Notes: generated by a model not told the origin, from the letters alone. A stretch of 64,000 bases of DNA from Bizionia sp. M204 (GCF_023205095.1 NZ_CP046242.1:1663001-1727000); one strand, 5' to 3'. Shown: positions 8,460 to 16,503, counted from the stretch's first letter. Numbers and translations are program-made.

Positions 8460-8906
8460 TTAGATACGGAAGAGAAAAGTATCTTTATTCAAATTGGAGG
8501 TATGATATTGCCAATTGAGTTGTAAGACCTTTTCGACTACTTCTCGCAATTTACTAAAGTTATTGGGCTTATTTACATAAATATTTGCTCCATTTAAAAA
8601 AGTATCTTCAATATCTTTTTCTGACGAGGATGTAGAATATATAGCCACACACAAATCTTTTAGTTTGGGATTATTCCGAATTTCAATTAAACATTGCTTA
8701 CCATTTTTTATGGGCATATTTAAATCTAAAAATATCAGATTTGGCAAAACAACATTAGGTAAAACTAAATAGTCCATGAGCTCTTGTCCATGGTTAAATA
8801 ATGATAATTTGGTGCGCATATCAATTTCTTCAATGGCTTCACTAAACAACATTCTGTCATCCTCATCATCATCCGCTAAAACAATATTTAATAGCATGTC
8901 ATTCAT
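8460..8906 (-). CDS. Single-domain response regulator (CheY-like)
   Basis: A 148-residue stand-alone receiver domain with the acidic pocket ADDDEDD (residues 11-17), phospho-acceptor Asp61 in FLDLNMP, the Ser/Thr switch in IYSTSSS (residues 89-95), and conserved Lys113 in VNKP. There is no output domain. This subtype (LADDDEDDRxLF) typically pairs with phytochrome-like or multi-PAS kinases in Bacteroidota. It is followed after 5 nt by the kinase gene, and an AraC gene lies 24 nt upstream, so all three may be cotranscribed. Confidence 0.92.
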   Translation of the reverse strand: MNDMLLNIVLADDDEDDRMLFSEAIEEIDMRTKLSLFNHGQELMDYLVLPNVVLPNLIFLDLNMPIKNGKQCLIEIRNNPKLKDLCVAIYSTSSSEKDIEDTFLNGANIYVNKPNNFSKLREVVEKVLQLNWQYHTSNLNKDTFLFRI

Positions 8907-8930
8907 TCCGTTCCTTTTATTAAGTAATAC

Positions 8931-9473
8931 TTATTGTTTTCTGTTTTTCATAATCCGCTGAAAACCACTTGGTGTTAAACCCGTTGTTTTTTTAAACTGA
9001 CCTGATAAATGGGCCACACTACTATAATCTAATTGGTAGGCTATTTCTGTTAAGGTTAAATTGGTATTACAAATACGCTCTTTAACTAAATCTACCTTTT
9101 TTAGAATCATATAATTTTCAATGGATGTATAGGTACTCTCGGAGAATACTGTGGACAAATGGGCATACGAATAATTTAAGGTATCTGATAAATAACTAGA
9201 TACTTTTAAAGTTCGTAAATCATTATTCCTAAGCATGTCATCAATGGTGTGCTTTATACGTTCAACCAAAGTTTCCTTTTGATTTGATAAAATTTGAATA
9301 CCATATCTTTTCAACGCGTCTTCTAAAGCTGACCGCTTTGCCGCATCCAAATCTTTTTGGATTTTAACTTCACCAATACTAGTGATAGTATGCGCAATAT
9401 CCAACGCTTCTAATTGCTCTTTTATCACGGTTTTACAAACCAAGTCTAAATCGTATTTTACAAACAGTATCAT
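8931..9473 (-). CDS. Short AraC-type regulator with HMA-like N-terminal domain
   Basis: A 180-residue protein: residues 1-65 look like a ferredoxin-fold heavy-metal-associated domain (beta-alpha-beta, with IKEQLEALDI and DALKRYGIQIL), and residues 80-178 form an AraC DNA-binding domain with two helix-turn-helix motifs and the ending FKKTTGLTPSGFQRI. Related Bacteroidota proteins carry a CxxC metal motif in the first loop. Here the corresponding stretch reads KYDLDLVCKTV with a single Cys, so thiol-pair metal binding looks lost. Located just upstream of the receiver-kinase pair on the same strand, so it may be part of that operon or its regulator. Confidence 0.85.
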   Translation of the reverse strand: MILFVKYDLDLVCKTVIKEQLEALDIAHTITSIGEVKIQKDLDAAKRSALEDALKRYGIQILSNQKETLVERIKHTIDDMLRNNDLRTLKVSSYLSDTLNYSYAHLSTVFSESTYTSIENYMILKKVDLVKERICNTNLTLTEIAYQLDYSSVAHLSGQFKKTTGLTPSGFQRIMKNRKQ

Positions 9474-9659
9474 GATAAATCCAAGCCTATTCTTTTAATT
9501 TTTTCCTTATAAAGGTAGATGTATTTGCTGAAATAAATTCGCATAAAGAACAATTATTTATTAACATGCTGATAATCAGTATTCAATTTTTACTGTAGTC
9601 ATCCTATGGTCATATATTGAAACAACTTTCTTTAGGATCCAATTATTACAAAAAAAGAA

Positions 9660-9678
9660 AGAGGCAGTAAATGCCTCT
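9660..9678 (-). terminator. Intrinsic terminator after the F420-type oxidoreductase gene
   Basis: Stem AGAGGCA (9660-9666) / TGCCTCT (9672-9678) with loop GTAAA. Read on the minus strand it is followed by a T-rich run (TTCTTTTTTT), matching the end of the gene whose stop is at 9703. Confidence 0.7.
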
Positions 9679-9702
9679 GTCTATAAAATATTTCAATTTG
9701 TA

Positions 9703-10344
9703 TTACGCAGAACGCGATGCGTTTACTAAATATTGTAGGTCTTCTCGCGACAAGGATTTACCATAAATAGCTTGATCTGGATCCATAATATTAGTATCGC
9801 TTAAACTTCCAACATATAAGGGCTCGAAACCAATATCCTGAATAAGTTGCCTTGCTAACACTTTGCTTTCTTCATCTTGAGCAGCAAAAGGAATGGCTAT
9901 TTTATCCACATCATTAAAGGCAAAGTTTTGTAGATCTTCCGCTTTAATGGTATTAAATGCTTTAATAGTTTTAGCGGTATTAAACTTCATGGCTGTATAT
10001 TCTGTAGCATTATAGTTTGCATCTCGAACGTCTTGTGCTATTTCGCCATCACGATCAGGATAGGGGTTCGTAGCATCTATAATAACTTTATCTCCATACT
10101 CTCCAGCATAAACTTCAGCTAATTCATCTATAGCTTCAAAAGGTGTTGCTAATAAATATACATCAGCATCAGCCTCAAAAGCATCAGCAACGCTAACAGC
10201 TTTAGCATGCCCTTCACTTTCCTGAACTAAAGGTTGTAGGCTTTCTGGATGCCTAGAACTAAACAAAACTTCATGTCCTGCTTTAGCCCAATGCTTTCCT
10301 AAATTTCCTCCTATGTTTCCACTTCCTATAATTCCTATTTTCAT
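9703..10344 (-). CDS. F420/NADP oxidoreductase-type Rossmann protein
   Basis: A 213-residue protein with an N-terminal dinucleotide-binding motif (GIIGSGNIGGNLGKHWAKAG) followed by SSRHPE, which resembles the NADP-binding N-terminal domain of the F420-dependent NADP reductase family (the group also called NADPH-dependent F420 reductase or COG2085). Bacteroidota do not make F420, so the natural substrate is unknown; an NADP-linked reductase role is inference. The gene downstream of the nitroreductase is separated by 22 nt on the same strand, so the two are probably cotranscribed. Confidence 0.87.
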   Translation of the reverse strand: MKIGIIGSGNIGGNLGKHWAKAGHEVLFSSRHPESLQPLVQESEGHAKAVSVADAFEADADVYLLATPFEAIDELAEVYAGEYGDKVIIDATNPYPDRDGEIAQDVRDANYNATEYTAMKFNTAKTIKAFNTIKAEDLQNFAFNDVDKIAIPFAAQDEESKVLARQLIQDIGFEPLYVGSLSDTNIMDPDQAIYGKSLSREDLQYLVNASRSA

Positions 10345-10366
10345 GATATTTTAAATTTTTCTATTA

Positions 10367-10978
10367 CTATTTATTTTCTTTCCACATGCCATTAAAAGCA
10401 AAACTTTCTTGCGGCTTTCTTCTACGTTTATCTATCTCTTGTTTTTGTAAATCCTCTGGTAATACATCTAAATCGCCTCCATAATACCCCAAAGCTATTG
10501 CCGTTGCAACATGGTACCCATTAGGAACATTAAATTTTTTATGTGCTTCTTGCCAGTTTACACCAGCCATATGATGCATACCAATACCTAAATATTGCGC
10601 CTGCATAGTCATATTCCCTAAACTCAATCCCAAATCGTGTAAGGCATGAAAATTTTCCTTTCCTTCTGTATTTGTTTCTTTATATGCCGCCAACATTAAA
10701 AGTGGTGCGTTACTTGCCCAGGTTTTATTAAAATCGCTTAAACAATCAAAAATTTTCTGGTAAGCTTCCGTTCCTTGTACGCCATATATAAATCGCCATG
10801 GTTGTAAGTTGTTTGAGCTTGCAGACCAACGGACGGCCTCAAATAATTGGCCCAGATGGCGGTTGTTTATTAATTCATTTTTAAAAACACGAGGACTATA
10901 TCGTTGCTTTAATAAGGCAAATATTTCAAAATCCGTTTCGGCTATATTTTCTAATTGTATTTGATTTGGTGACGTCAT
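10367..10978 (-). CDS. Nitroreductase family FMN oxidoreductase
   Basis: A 203-residue nitroreductase-fold protein. Typical pattern: KQRYSPRVFKNELI at the N-terminus (FMN-binding R-S-x-R region), FEAVRWSASSNNLQPWRFI (substrate and FMN loop), the LGLSLGNMTMQAQYLGIGMH helix, and the ALGYYGG turn. Members reduce nitro compounds, quinones or enones with NAD(P)H; the substrate here cannot be read from sequence. First gene of a likely two-gene operon with the Rossmann protein, divergent from the LpxR-like gene. Confidence 0.9.
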   Translation of the reverse strand: MTSPNQIQLENIAETDFEIFALLKQRYSPRVFKNELINNRHLGQLFEAVRWSASSNNLQPWRFIYGVQGTEAYQKIFDCLSDFNKTWASNAPLLMLAAYKETNTEGKENFHALHDLGLSLGNMTMQAQYLGIGMHHMAGVNWQEAHKKFNVPNGYHVATAIALGYYGGDLDVLPEDLQKQEIDKRRRKPQESFAFNGMWKENK

Positions 10979-11092
10979 AGCTTCTAGATTTTTTAGGTTC
11001 TTTTTACCGTTGCAAAATATTTATTTATGTTCGAAATATTTGCCGTTATCCCCTAAAAAGTTGATGCAATAAAAATAAAAAAATAAATTTTA

Positions 11093-11149
11093 TTGCGTTA
11101 ACAAAAAACGTAATTGAGAAGAAAACAGGTATAATTTCAAATATCTTTG
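11093..11149. promoter_or_regulatory. Divergent promoter with TTGCGTTAA element and -7 box
   Basis: TATCTTTG at 11142-11149 matches the Bacteroidota -7 consensus TAnnTTTG, 19 nt before the ATG of the LpxR-like gene. TTGCGTTAA at 11093-11101 lies between this gene and the divergent nitroreductase gene. Confidence 0.5.
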
Positions 11150-11168
11150 CCTTTTTTAAAACTGATAA

Positions 11169-12119
11169 ATGATTAAATATAGCCTCCTTACTTTAGCATT
11201 TTTAATACATATTGTAATATTTGCTCAAGACACTAAAACGTATAAACATGAAATAGAAATTGTAACAGATAATGACTTTTTTGTTATATACAATACCTCG
11301 GATAGAAACTACACATACGGCATCAGTGCTAGGTATAGATGGAAAACCAATACCACTAATTATTTAGGAGCGCTATTTAAGAACAAACAAGGCCATTCCT
11401 TAATGGCAGGAATAAATATTGAGGCTTACACACCCAATTATCTTGATGATGGAACGAAAGACGACGAAATTATTGAAAGACCTTACGCGGGTTGGAGTTA
11501 TGCCGAATTTCAAACCAATTATCTTTTTAGTAAAGCGTATTTGCGTTTTGGTTTAGAAATAGGAATTTTAGGGCAAGCATCGCAAGCTGGTGCCTTACAA
11601 AACTATTTTCACGAACATATCTCAAAAGATGAACCCGTGGATTGGAGTGATCAAATTCCTAATCAATTTGGACTAAATTTTACCGGTACCTATGCTCATG
11701 ACATTTATAGTATTGGCTTTATGGACACCTATGCTTCTATTGATGCGTCTTTAGGAAATATTCATACCTATATTTGGCCAAAATTACATTTTAGAATAGG
11801 AAAACTGAATAGCATAAATGCATCTGTAGGCAGTAAAAACGGTCTATTTTCTGATAATGAACATGCGGAATGGTTTTTTGATTATGGCGTAGGTTATAAA
11901 GTATCTTTTTACAATGCCACAATACAAGGAAATATTTTCAATACCAATTTAGCCAAACCAGAAACACAAATAAATCATTATATTTTTACATCACATGCAG
12001 GTGTTCAATATTCCTATAAACGTTTTGCGGCAACATTTTCCATGCAATTTAATACAGGAGAATTTGACAGGACCAAAAACCACTCCTTTGGAAGTTTAAA
12101 GGTATTATACAGATTTTAG
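11169..12119 (+). CDS. LpxR-like lipid A deacylase, outer-membrane barrel (DUF2219)
   Basis: A 316-residue protein with a Sec signal (about residues 1-19, ending in FAQ) and then alternating beta-barrel strands ending in Phe (VLYRF), typical of an outer-membrane protein. LpxR-family signatures are visible: TDNDFF..TSDRNYTYGI near the N-terminus, RPYAGWSYAEF, and DQIPNQFGLNFTG. LpxR removes the 3'-linked acyloxyacyl chain of lipid A in other Gram-negatives, so this enzyme probably remodels lipopolysaccharide. Activity is inferred from family membership. The 3' end overlaps the convergent AI-2E family gene by 4 nt. Confidence 0.82.
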   Translation: MIKYSLLTLAFLIHIVIFAQDTKTYKHEIEIVTDNDFFVIYNTSDRNYTYGISARYRWKTNTTNYLGALFKNKQGHSLMAGINIEAYTPNYLDDGTKDDEIIERPYAGWSYAEFQTNYLFSKAYLRFGLEIGILGQASQAGALQNYFHEHISKDEPVDWSDQIPNQFGLNFTGTYAHDIYSIGFMDTYASIDASLGNIHTYIWPKLHFRIGKLNSINASVGSKNGLFSDNEHAEWFFDYGVGYKVSFYNATIQGNIFNTNLAKPETQINHYIFTSHAGVQYSYKRFAATFSMQFNTGEFDRTKNHSFGSLKVLYRF

Positions 12120-13138
12120 AGTGCATTTTCTTCTTGACTGGCATATTCTTTCTTATAAATGCGGATGATTACTAAAGCCAAACTGATTAATAAAGGACCA
12201 AAAATTAACCCTATAAAACCGAACAACGGAATCCCTATAATAACACCGATTAATGTGATTAATGGGTGAACATCGTCCAACTTCCGAAGCACAAACAAGC
12301 GAATTAAATTATCGGTAGATCCTACAATTACAATACCATAAATAAGGATTCCCCAAGCCTCAAAGGTGTTTCCACTTGCCATAGTAATGATAAAAACAGG
12401 GAGTGTTCCTAACATATTACCCACAAATGGTACCATGGAACCTATGGTTACAATTACGGCCCAGAAAAAAGGCGAATCTATTCCGAAAATTAAAAAACCT
12501 ATTAGCGCCACAATACCTTGAGCTACTGCTACCAAAGGAATGCCCAACGCATTTGCTCTTACCATAGCATGCATTTCATTACCCACTAACTTTAAATTAT
12601 CACGGTTTATTGGAATGTAATCCATTAAAGATTCTCGTAATTGCCGCCTATTTGTAAACATGTAATAGAGCATAAAATACATTATAGAAATAGCAATAAC
12701 CGTATTAAATGTGCCTCCAGCAAAACTTTGTAAATTTTCAGATAACCAACCTGATATAGCAGAAGCATCAATTTGAGACGATAAATCATATCCAAAACGA
12801 CTTTCAATTTCAGTCATTTGGCTTTTAACAATTTTTGTAACGCGTTCGGAGTTCTCAACGGCTTTGGTAATTTTATTACCTAACATAAACGCCGCACCAG
12901 CAATAGGTAATAATATAGTAAAAAATGACATTAACATCAGTGTTATAGCTGCCATATTAGGATTCCAACCGCGCTTAACCAGTTTACTCATTGTTTTTCT
13001 TAATAGAACGTAAATGGTAATAGCTCCTAAAACGCCGGAGAAATAAGGAATAATTTCCCGAAAAATTAAAATACTAACCAGCAGTATCAACATTAATAAG
13101 AATAGTTGACGGATAACTTTAGGTGGAATAGTATTCAT
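12116..13138 (-). CDS. AI-2E family transporter (PerM-like)
   Basis: A 340-residue inner-membrane protein with about seven to eight hydrophobic segments and a central soluble region, matching the AI-2E_transport/PerM family in length and order: paired helices at the N-terminus, a long helical segment (VTKIVKSQMTEIESRFG), then a Gly/Pro-rich transmembrane bundle with GSMVPFVGNMLGTLPV and IGIPLFGFIGLIFGPLL, both family signatures. Family members export small molecules or Na+; the AI-2 link is from one founder member and should not be assumed here. Confidence 0.9.
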   Translation of the reverse strand: MNTIPPKVIRQLFLLMLILLVSILIFREIIPYFSGVLGAITIYVLLRKTMSKLVKRGWNPNMAAITLMLMSFFTILLPIAGAAFMLGNKITKAVENSERVTKIVKSQMTEIESRFGYDLSSQIDASAISGWLSENLQSFAGGTFNTVIAISIMYFMLYYMFTNRRQLRESLMDYIPINRDNLKLVGNEMHAMVRANALGIPLVAVAQGIVALIGFLIFGIDSPFFWAVIVTIGSMVPFVGNMLGTLPVFIITMASGNTFEAWGILIYGIVIVGSTDNLIRLFVLRKLDDVHPLITLIGVIIGIPLFGFIGLIFGPLLISLALVIIRIYKKEYASQEENAL

Positions 13139-13185
13139 ATAGTATTAGTTTGCTTGTTAATAATTGCCTGTAATAAATATAGGTT

Positions 13186-13455
13186 TTAATTGTTTCTTAA
13201 AGCATTTATTAATTCAGATTTATTCATTTTAGAACGTCCGTCAATTCCAACATTTTGTGCTTGATTATAAAGCTCTTGTTTTGTCCAATCTTCATAAGGT
13301 TTTGCTTGACCTCCCTTTTTTCCCGAATTAGGGGAATTGGCTATTCTTGCCGATTTTTCTTTACTATAACCTTTGTCGCGTAAAGCTTCATATTGTTCTT
13401 CGTTTTTTATACTTGGGATATCCATATTTAAAGTTTTATAAAAATTATTTAACAT
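13186..13455 (-). CDS. DUF7218 / Rho-termination-factor N-terminal domain protein
   Basis: An 89-residue basic protein. After ISN-type lead residues, the KGYSKEKSARIANSP motif (DUF7218-like) is followed by GKKGGQAKPYEDWTKQELYNQAQ and a Rho_N-like SAP helix pair (GIDGRSKMNKSELINALRNN). Small proteins of this type are stress-associated and may bind nucleic acid, which is inference. An internal Met (codon 11, start at 13425) is an equally plausible start, since the ten preceding residues are not part of the conserved domain. Confidence 0.8.
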   Translation of the reverse strand: MLNNFYKTLNMDIPSIKNEEQYEALRDKGYSKEKSARIANSPNSGKKGGQAKPYEDWTKQELYNQAQNVGIDGRSKMNKSELINALRNN

Positions 13456-13579
13456 GATTTATAGATACCAAATATGTAGGATTACTTTTTAAATCTTTAA
13501 CACTATCCAATAAATAATGAATGCCAATACGTGATAGAATAAATATTTATTACTGCCATTTTTTTATTAATTGAGTTCA

Positions 13580-13607
13580 TTGTTGTTCCAAGTGGAAGCT
13601 ATATTTA
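13580..13607 (+). promoter_or_regulatory. Candidate promoter of the CsbD gene
   Basis: TTG at 13580-13582 and TATATTTA at 13600-13607 (one mismatch to TAnnTTTG) are separated by 17 nt, upstream of the csbD-like start at 13648. Spacing fits the Bacteroidota -33/-7 pattern. Confidence 0.4.
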
Positions 13608-13647
13608 CAAAACAATTAAAAGAATATTAACTTAAATTTTAAAAATC

Positions 13648-13833
13648 ATGAATAAGGATCAATTAGAAGGAAAATGGAAACAAGTAAAAGGTGAGTTTAA
13701 ACAAAAGTATGGTAAGCTTACAGATGATGATGTAACGTACTCGGAAGGTAAATTCGACGAAATGGTTGGAAAACTTCAAGAAAAAACGGGTAAAACTAAA
13801 GAAGAAATTGAAAAAGAAATTAAAGAGTGGTAA
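13648..13833 (+). CDS. CsbD family stress protein
   Basis: A 61-residue, highly charged protein. MNKDQLEGKWKQVKGEFKQKYGKLTDDD is the classic CsbD opening, and a second EGKFDEMVGKLQEKTGKT half follows. CsbD proteins are small general-stress proteins with unknown mechanism. Monocistronic, with its own promoter candidate and terminator. Confidence 0.95.
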   Translation: MNKDQLEGKWKQVKGEFKQKYGKLTDDDVTYSEGKFDEMVGKLQEKTGKTKEEIEKEIKEW

Positions 13834-13862
13834 TTACGAATTACGTATCTACCATTCATAAA

Positions 13863-13900
13863 AATATCCCTAAATATAAATTTAGGGATATTTTTTTTTG
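13863..13900. terminator. Bidirectional intrinsic terminator
   Basis: Stem AATATCCCTAAA (13863-13874) / TTTAGGGATATT (13881-13892) with loop TATAAA, followed by a T-run to 13899 on +. Lies between convergent csbD-like and BrkB-like genes. Confidence 0.88.
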
Positions 13901-13915
13901 TTTTTTATAGACGTA

Positions 13916-14809
13916 TTATTCAACTTTTGAACTCGCCTTAATACCAAGGCCATAACGTTCCGCATAAACCCATGTAAATTGTGCTCCAAAAAATAAAATT
14001 AAACAGGAGTAAGACACCCAGAGTAATATAAGTACGATGGTTCCTGCGGCTCCATAAGTTGACCCAGGATTTGCCTGACCAAAATATAAGCCTAAAAGAA
14101 ACTTTCCTAAAACAAATAGAACGGAGGTTATTAAAGCGCCAATCCATACCGTTTTCCACTTAATTTTTGCATCCGGTAGAAATTTAAATATGAGTGCAAA
14201 CAGTAAGGTAATGACACCTATGGACACTAGAAAATCGAATATAAAAGCAATATAAACTACTAGGTCTGGAAACAACCCTTGGATATAATCATTTAACGCT
14301 GATATAATTGCTGTAATTAAAAAACTAATAAGCATTAAAAAACCAATGGCTAGAATAAACGCAAAACTACGGGCACGATCCAAGATCATTTTCCAAATTC
14401 CCATATTATTCTCCGAACTTATTTTCCAAATTTGATTAATAGATATTTGCAAATGATAAAATACACCCGTTGCACCAAAAATTAAAGTACCAATTCCCAA
14501 AATGGTTGCCAATGTACTTTTTTCATTATTTTGGGTTTCAACCATCATAGCTTGTATAGATTCAGCTGCATCACTACCTAAAGCTCTTGAAATTTCATTA
14601 GTTAATTGACCTTGTACAATTTCAACACCCCAAAAATATCCTACCAAATTTATGATAATAACTAAAAGCCCTGGCAAGGATAAAACGGCATAATAGGCTA
14701 CAACCGCACTTAATCTAAACGGTTCATTAGCATCCCATGCTTTATAAGTATCCACTATAAGCGATGGCAAATGTTTTAATTTAAATTTTTCACTATTTAT
14801 TTGGTTCAT
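13916..14809 (-). CDS. YihY/BrkB family inner-membrane protein
   Basis: Six hydrophobic segments in a protein of 297 residues from the preferred start, ATG at 14809 (MNQINSEKFKLK), which is preceded by an A-rich leader. A longer reading frame to 14896 is possible but adds a basic stretch with no family similarity. Conserved YihY/BrkB features include PFRLSAVVAYYAVLSLPGLLV in the first helix, LGIGTLIFGATGVFYHLQ, and YGAAGTIVLILLWVSYSCLILFFGAQ. Function unresolved in the family; the old ribonuclease BN label is incorrect. A hairpin terminator of the preceding gene lies within 70 nt upstream. Confidence 0.9.
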   Translation of the reverse strand: MNQINSEKFKLKHLPSLIVDTYKAWDANEPFRLSAVVAYYAVLSLPGLLVIIINLVGYFWGVEIVQGQLTNEISRALGSDAAESIQAMMVETQNNEKSTLATILGIGTLIFGATGVFYHLQISINQIWKISSENNMGIWKMILDRARSFAFILAIGFLMLISFLITAIISALNDYIQGLFPDLVVYIAFIFDFLVSIGVITLLFALIFKFLPDAKIKWKTVWIGALITSVLFVLGKFLLGLYFGQANPGSTYGAAGTIVLILLWVSYSCLILFFGAQFTWVYAERYGLGIKASSKVE

Positions 14810-14872
14810 GTTTTTTGCAATTAAAAAGTTCGTACAAGCCCAACACCTAAATTTAGCGCTTTTAATTGATTG

Positions 14873-14898
14873 AAAAAAGGTTGACTTTAAAGCCAACC
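14873..14898 (-). terminator. Intrinsic terminator after the SYLF gene
   Basis: On the minus strand GGTTGGC pairs with GTCAACC (14879-14898, loop TTTAAA) through one G-U wobble, followed by T6. The plus strand has an A-C mismatch at that position, so minus-strand termination of the SYLF gene fits best. Confidence 0.75.
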
Positions 14899-14924
14899 CT
14901 TTTTTAAAAATATATTTTATTTAA

Positions 14925-15461
14925 TTACATTTTAAATTTGTGATAACTAAATTTCTGACCAACAACAGATATGTCTGCCATTAAACCTGCTTTAGGCATG
15001 GTTAACACAATTACTTCATCGCTATAACTGATGTTTTTAGAAACACCTTTATCCACTGCTACTGCAGACGTTTCAGCTCCAAATTCAAAATTTCCTTCTT
15101 TAAATTTAGATAAAGCCTCATCGGTTTCAAAGAAAACAACCTCAACAATAGCTTGACCACCAGCTTTTAAGCCAACGCTTAATTCTTTTAAATCAGCCAT
15201 ACCTACAGCCTTACCATTTTCATAAACAACACCATTACCACTAGCTCCACCTAATATTAAGCCACCTTTTCCTACATTTGGAAAAATTACATAACCTGAA
15301 GCACTTTTGAAGAATTTTTCAAAACCGGCATCTTTTTCCAAGATCATGGTTTTTGCATTCTCGGCATCTTTCATTATTTTAATGTCTTTGTCATTTTGTG
15401 CAGCGGCACCCACGGTTATAAAAAGGAGGCATGCTGCCATAATTGTTTTTAAAGTATTCAT
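14925..15461 (-). CDS. SYLF (YSC84) domain lipid-binding protein, secreted
   Basis: A 178-residue protein with a Sec signal (residues 1-21, ending AAAQ). The mature part matches the SYLF/YSC84 family: GYVIFPNVGKGGLILGGASGNG, LSVGLKAGGQAIVEVVFF and the C-terminal KAGLMADISVVGQKFSYH. SYLF domains bind phosphoinositides or membranes in eukaryotes; in bacteria the role is envelope-associated and undefined. Downstream on the same strand of the second YtxH cassette but separated from it by a strong terminator. Confidence 0.9.
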   Translation of the reverse strand: MNTLKTIMAACLLFITVGAAAQNDKDIKIMKDAENAKTMILEKDAGFEKFFKSASGYVIFPNVGKGGLILGGASGNGVVYENGKAVGMADLKELSVGLKAGGQAIVEVVFFETDEALSKFKEGNFEFGAETSAVAVDKGVSKNISYSDEVIVLTMPKAGLMADISVVGQKFSYHKFKM

Positions 15462-15560
15462 AGTTTTAAGTTTTAATTATTAATACCCAAACTTAATTAT
15501 ATACCTGCATTAATAATGACACAATACGTAAAATCCTTATCGTATATAATTTAAGTCATA

Positions 15561-15593
15561 AAAAAAATCCATATTGCGAATATGGATTTTTTT
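15561..15593 (-). terminator. Strong intrinsic terminator after YtxH cassette 2
   Basis: A 15-bp perfect stem (15561-15575 with 15579-15593, loop GCG), A-run and T-run on both sides, 20 nt past the stop of the last cassette gene on the minus strand. Confidence 0.9.
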
Positions 15594-15613
15594 TTATAGC
15601 AAATACGTTATTA

Positions 15614-15814
15614 CTATTTTAGAAAACGTTTCATTATCATATACAAACCGTATTTTCCCGCTAGATTAAGTAGTGTACTCACCCAATTTGACGGTTTTAA
15701 ATCTTCTTTAAATTCTGTTTTAAGAAGTTTCATTTCCTCTAAAGCTATTTTACGCTCTAAATTTAAGCGCTTCAAGTCAGACTCTATATCTGTAAAAGAT
15801 TCGTAGTTTTTCAT
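15614..15814 (-). CDS. Small soluble protein of the YtxH/holin-like cassette, copy 2
   Basis: A 66-residue charged protein, paralogue of the product at 1763-1972 with shared LKRLNLERKIALEE, LLKTE and the NWV segment. It again occupies third place after YtxH and holin-like genes. The N-terminal half looks like a coiled coil; the last 20 residues are weakly hydrophobic and basic, which could allow peripheral membrane contact. No function known. Confidence 0.78.
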   Translation of the reverse strand: MKNYESFTDIESDLKRLNLERKIALEEMKLLKTEFKEDLKPSNWVSTLLNLAGKYGLYMIMKRFLK

Positions 15815-15817
15815 AAT

Positions 15818-16168
15818 TTATGAATCAAAAAATTTAGTAGAAAGGCTTTTAATAATAACTTTATTAATGGCTGCTCTTTTTAAATAAATTATTCCTGATA
15901 CAAGTAAAAAAACACCAGCAACTATTAAATAACCAAGTGCTAAATCTCCCAACCATTCGCCCATAGCTAAAGCTAATGCAAAAGCAATAAATAGTAGCCC
16001 TATGGCAAGTAATCCTCCAATAACTAATGCTTTAGCAACCAAGCTTATGGATACTGTTAACTGTTGAAATATCTTGAGCTTAAAATACTCTTGCGATTTT
16101 TCAACATACGTTTCTCCAGCATCGGTCATTTTGCCAGTCGTTTCACTTAAAGATTCGAAAATATTCAT
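15818..16168 (-). CDS. Holin-III / DUF1469-like membrane protein, copy 2
   Basis: A 116-residue protein with two transmembrane segments (about residues 45-67 and 76-96) and an N-terminus nearly superimposable on copy 1 (MNIFESLSETTGK / EYFKLKIFQQLT). Spaced 5 nt from the YtxH stop and 3 nt from the small soluble gene, so the operon is compact. See copy 1 for family remarks; I treat it as a chromosomal envelope protein, not a phage holin. Confidence 0.8.
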   Translation of the reverse strand: MNIFESLSETTGKMTDAGETYVEKSQEYFKLKIFQQLTVSISLVAKALVIGGLLAIGLLFIAFALALAMGEWLGDLALGYLIVAGVFLLVSGIIYLKRAAINKVIIKSLSTKFFDS

Positions 16169-16173
16169 TTAAA

Positions 16174-16503
16174 TTATGATTTTTGGAACTTCTTATTTTT
16201 AGCTTTCAAGTCACTTAATTTCTTCTCCAAACTTGTGATAACGTCTTCCGTTTTATGACTCACATTACTTACTATAGATTCCAATTGCTGATCAAAATCT
16301 TCTTTCCTATGCGTGACTGTATGGGCTACTTTGTCTCGTAAATCATGCGCTGTTTCACTCATTTTATCACGAGCATGTCCTGCTTCATCTGCAATTCGCT
16401 GTCTCGTATTTGAACCTTTGTCTGGAGCAAAGAGAATTCCTAATGTTACGCCAATGGCTGTGCCTGCTAAAATTCCTAATAATGTACTACTTTCTTTTCC
16501 CAT
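16174..16503 (-). CDS. YtxH domain protein, copy 2
   Basis: A 109-residue protein, the same length as copy 1, with the Gly/Ala-rich membrane segment LGILAGTAIGVTLGILF, APDKGSNTRQRIADEAGH, and a charged helical tail ending KLSDLKAKNKKFQKS. First gene of the second cassette; its upstream region holds a near-perfect dyad at 16627-16646. Confidence 0.88.
   Translation of the reverse strand: MGKESSTLLGILAGTAIGVTLGILFAPDKGSNTRQRIADEAGHARDKMSETAHDLRDKVAHTVTHRKEDFDQQLESIVSNVSHKTEDVITSLEKKLSDLKAKNKKFQKS

Noticed and set aside
10367-10978. Assigning a specific substrate (NfsB or BluB) to the nitroreductase
   Set aside because: Motifs are those of the general family only.
13916-14896. Start of the BrkB-like gene at 14896
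   Set aside because: The added 29 residues are not membrane-like or conserved, and they overlap the terminator of the SYLF gene.
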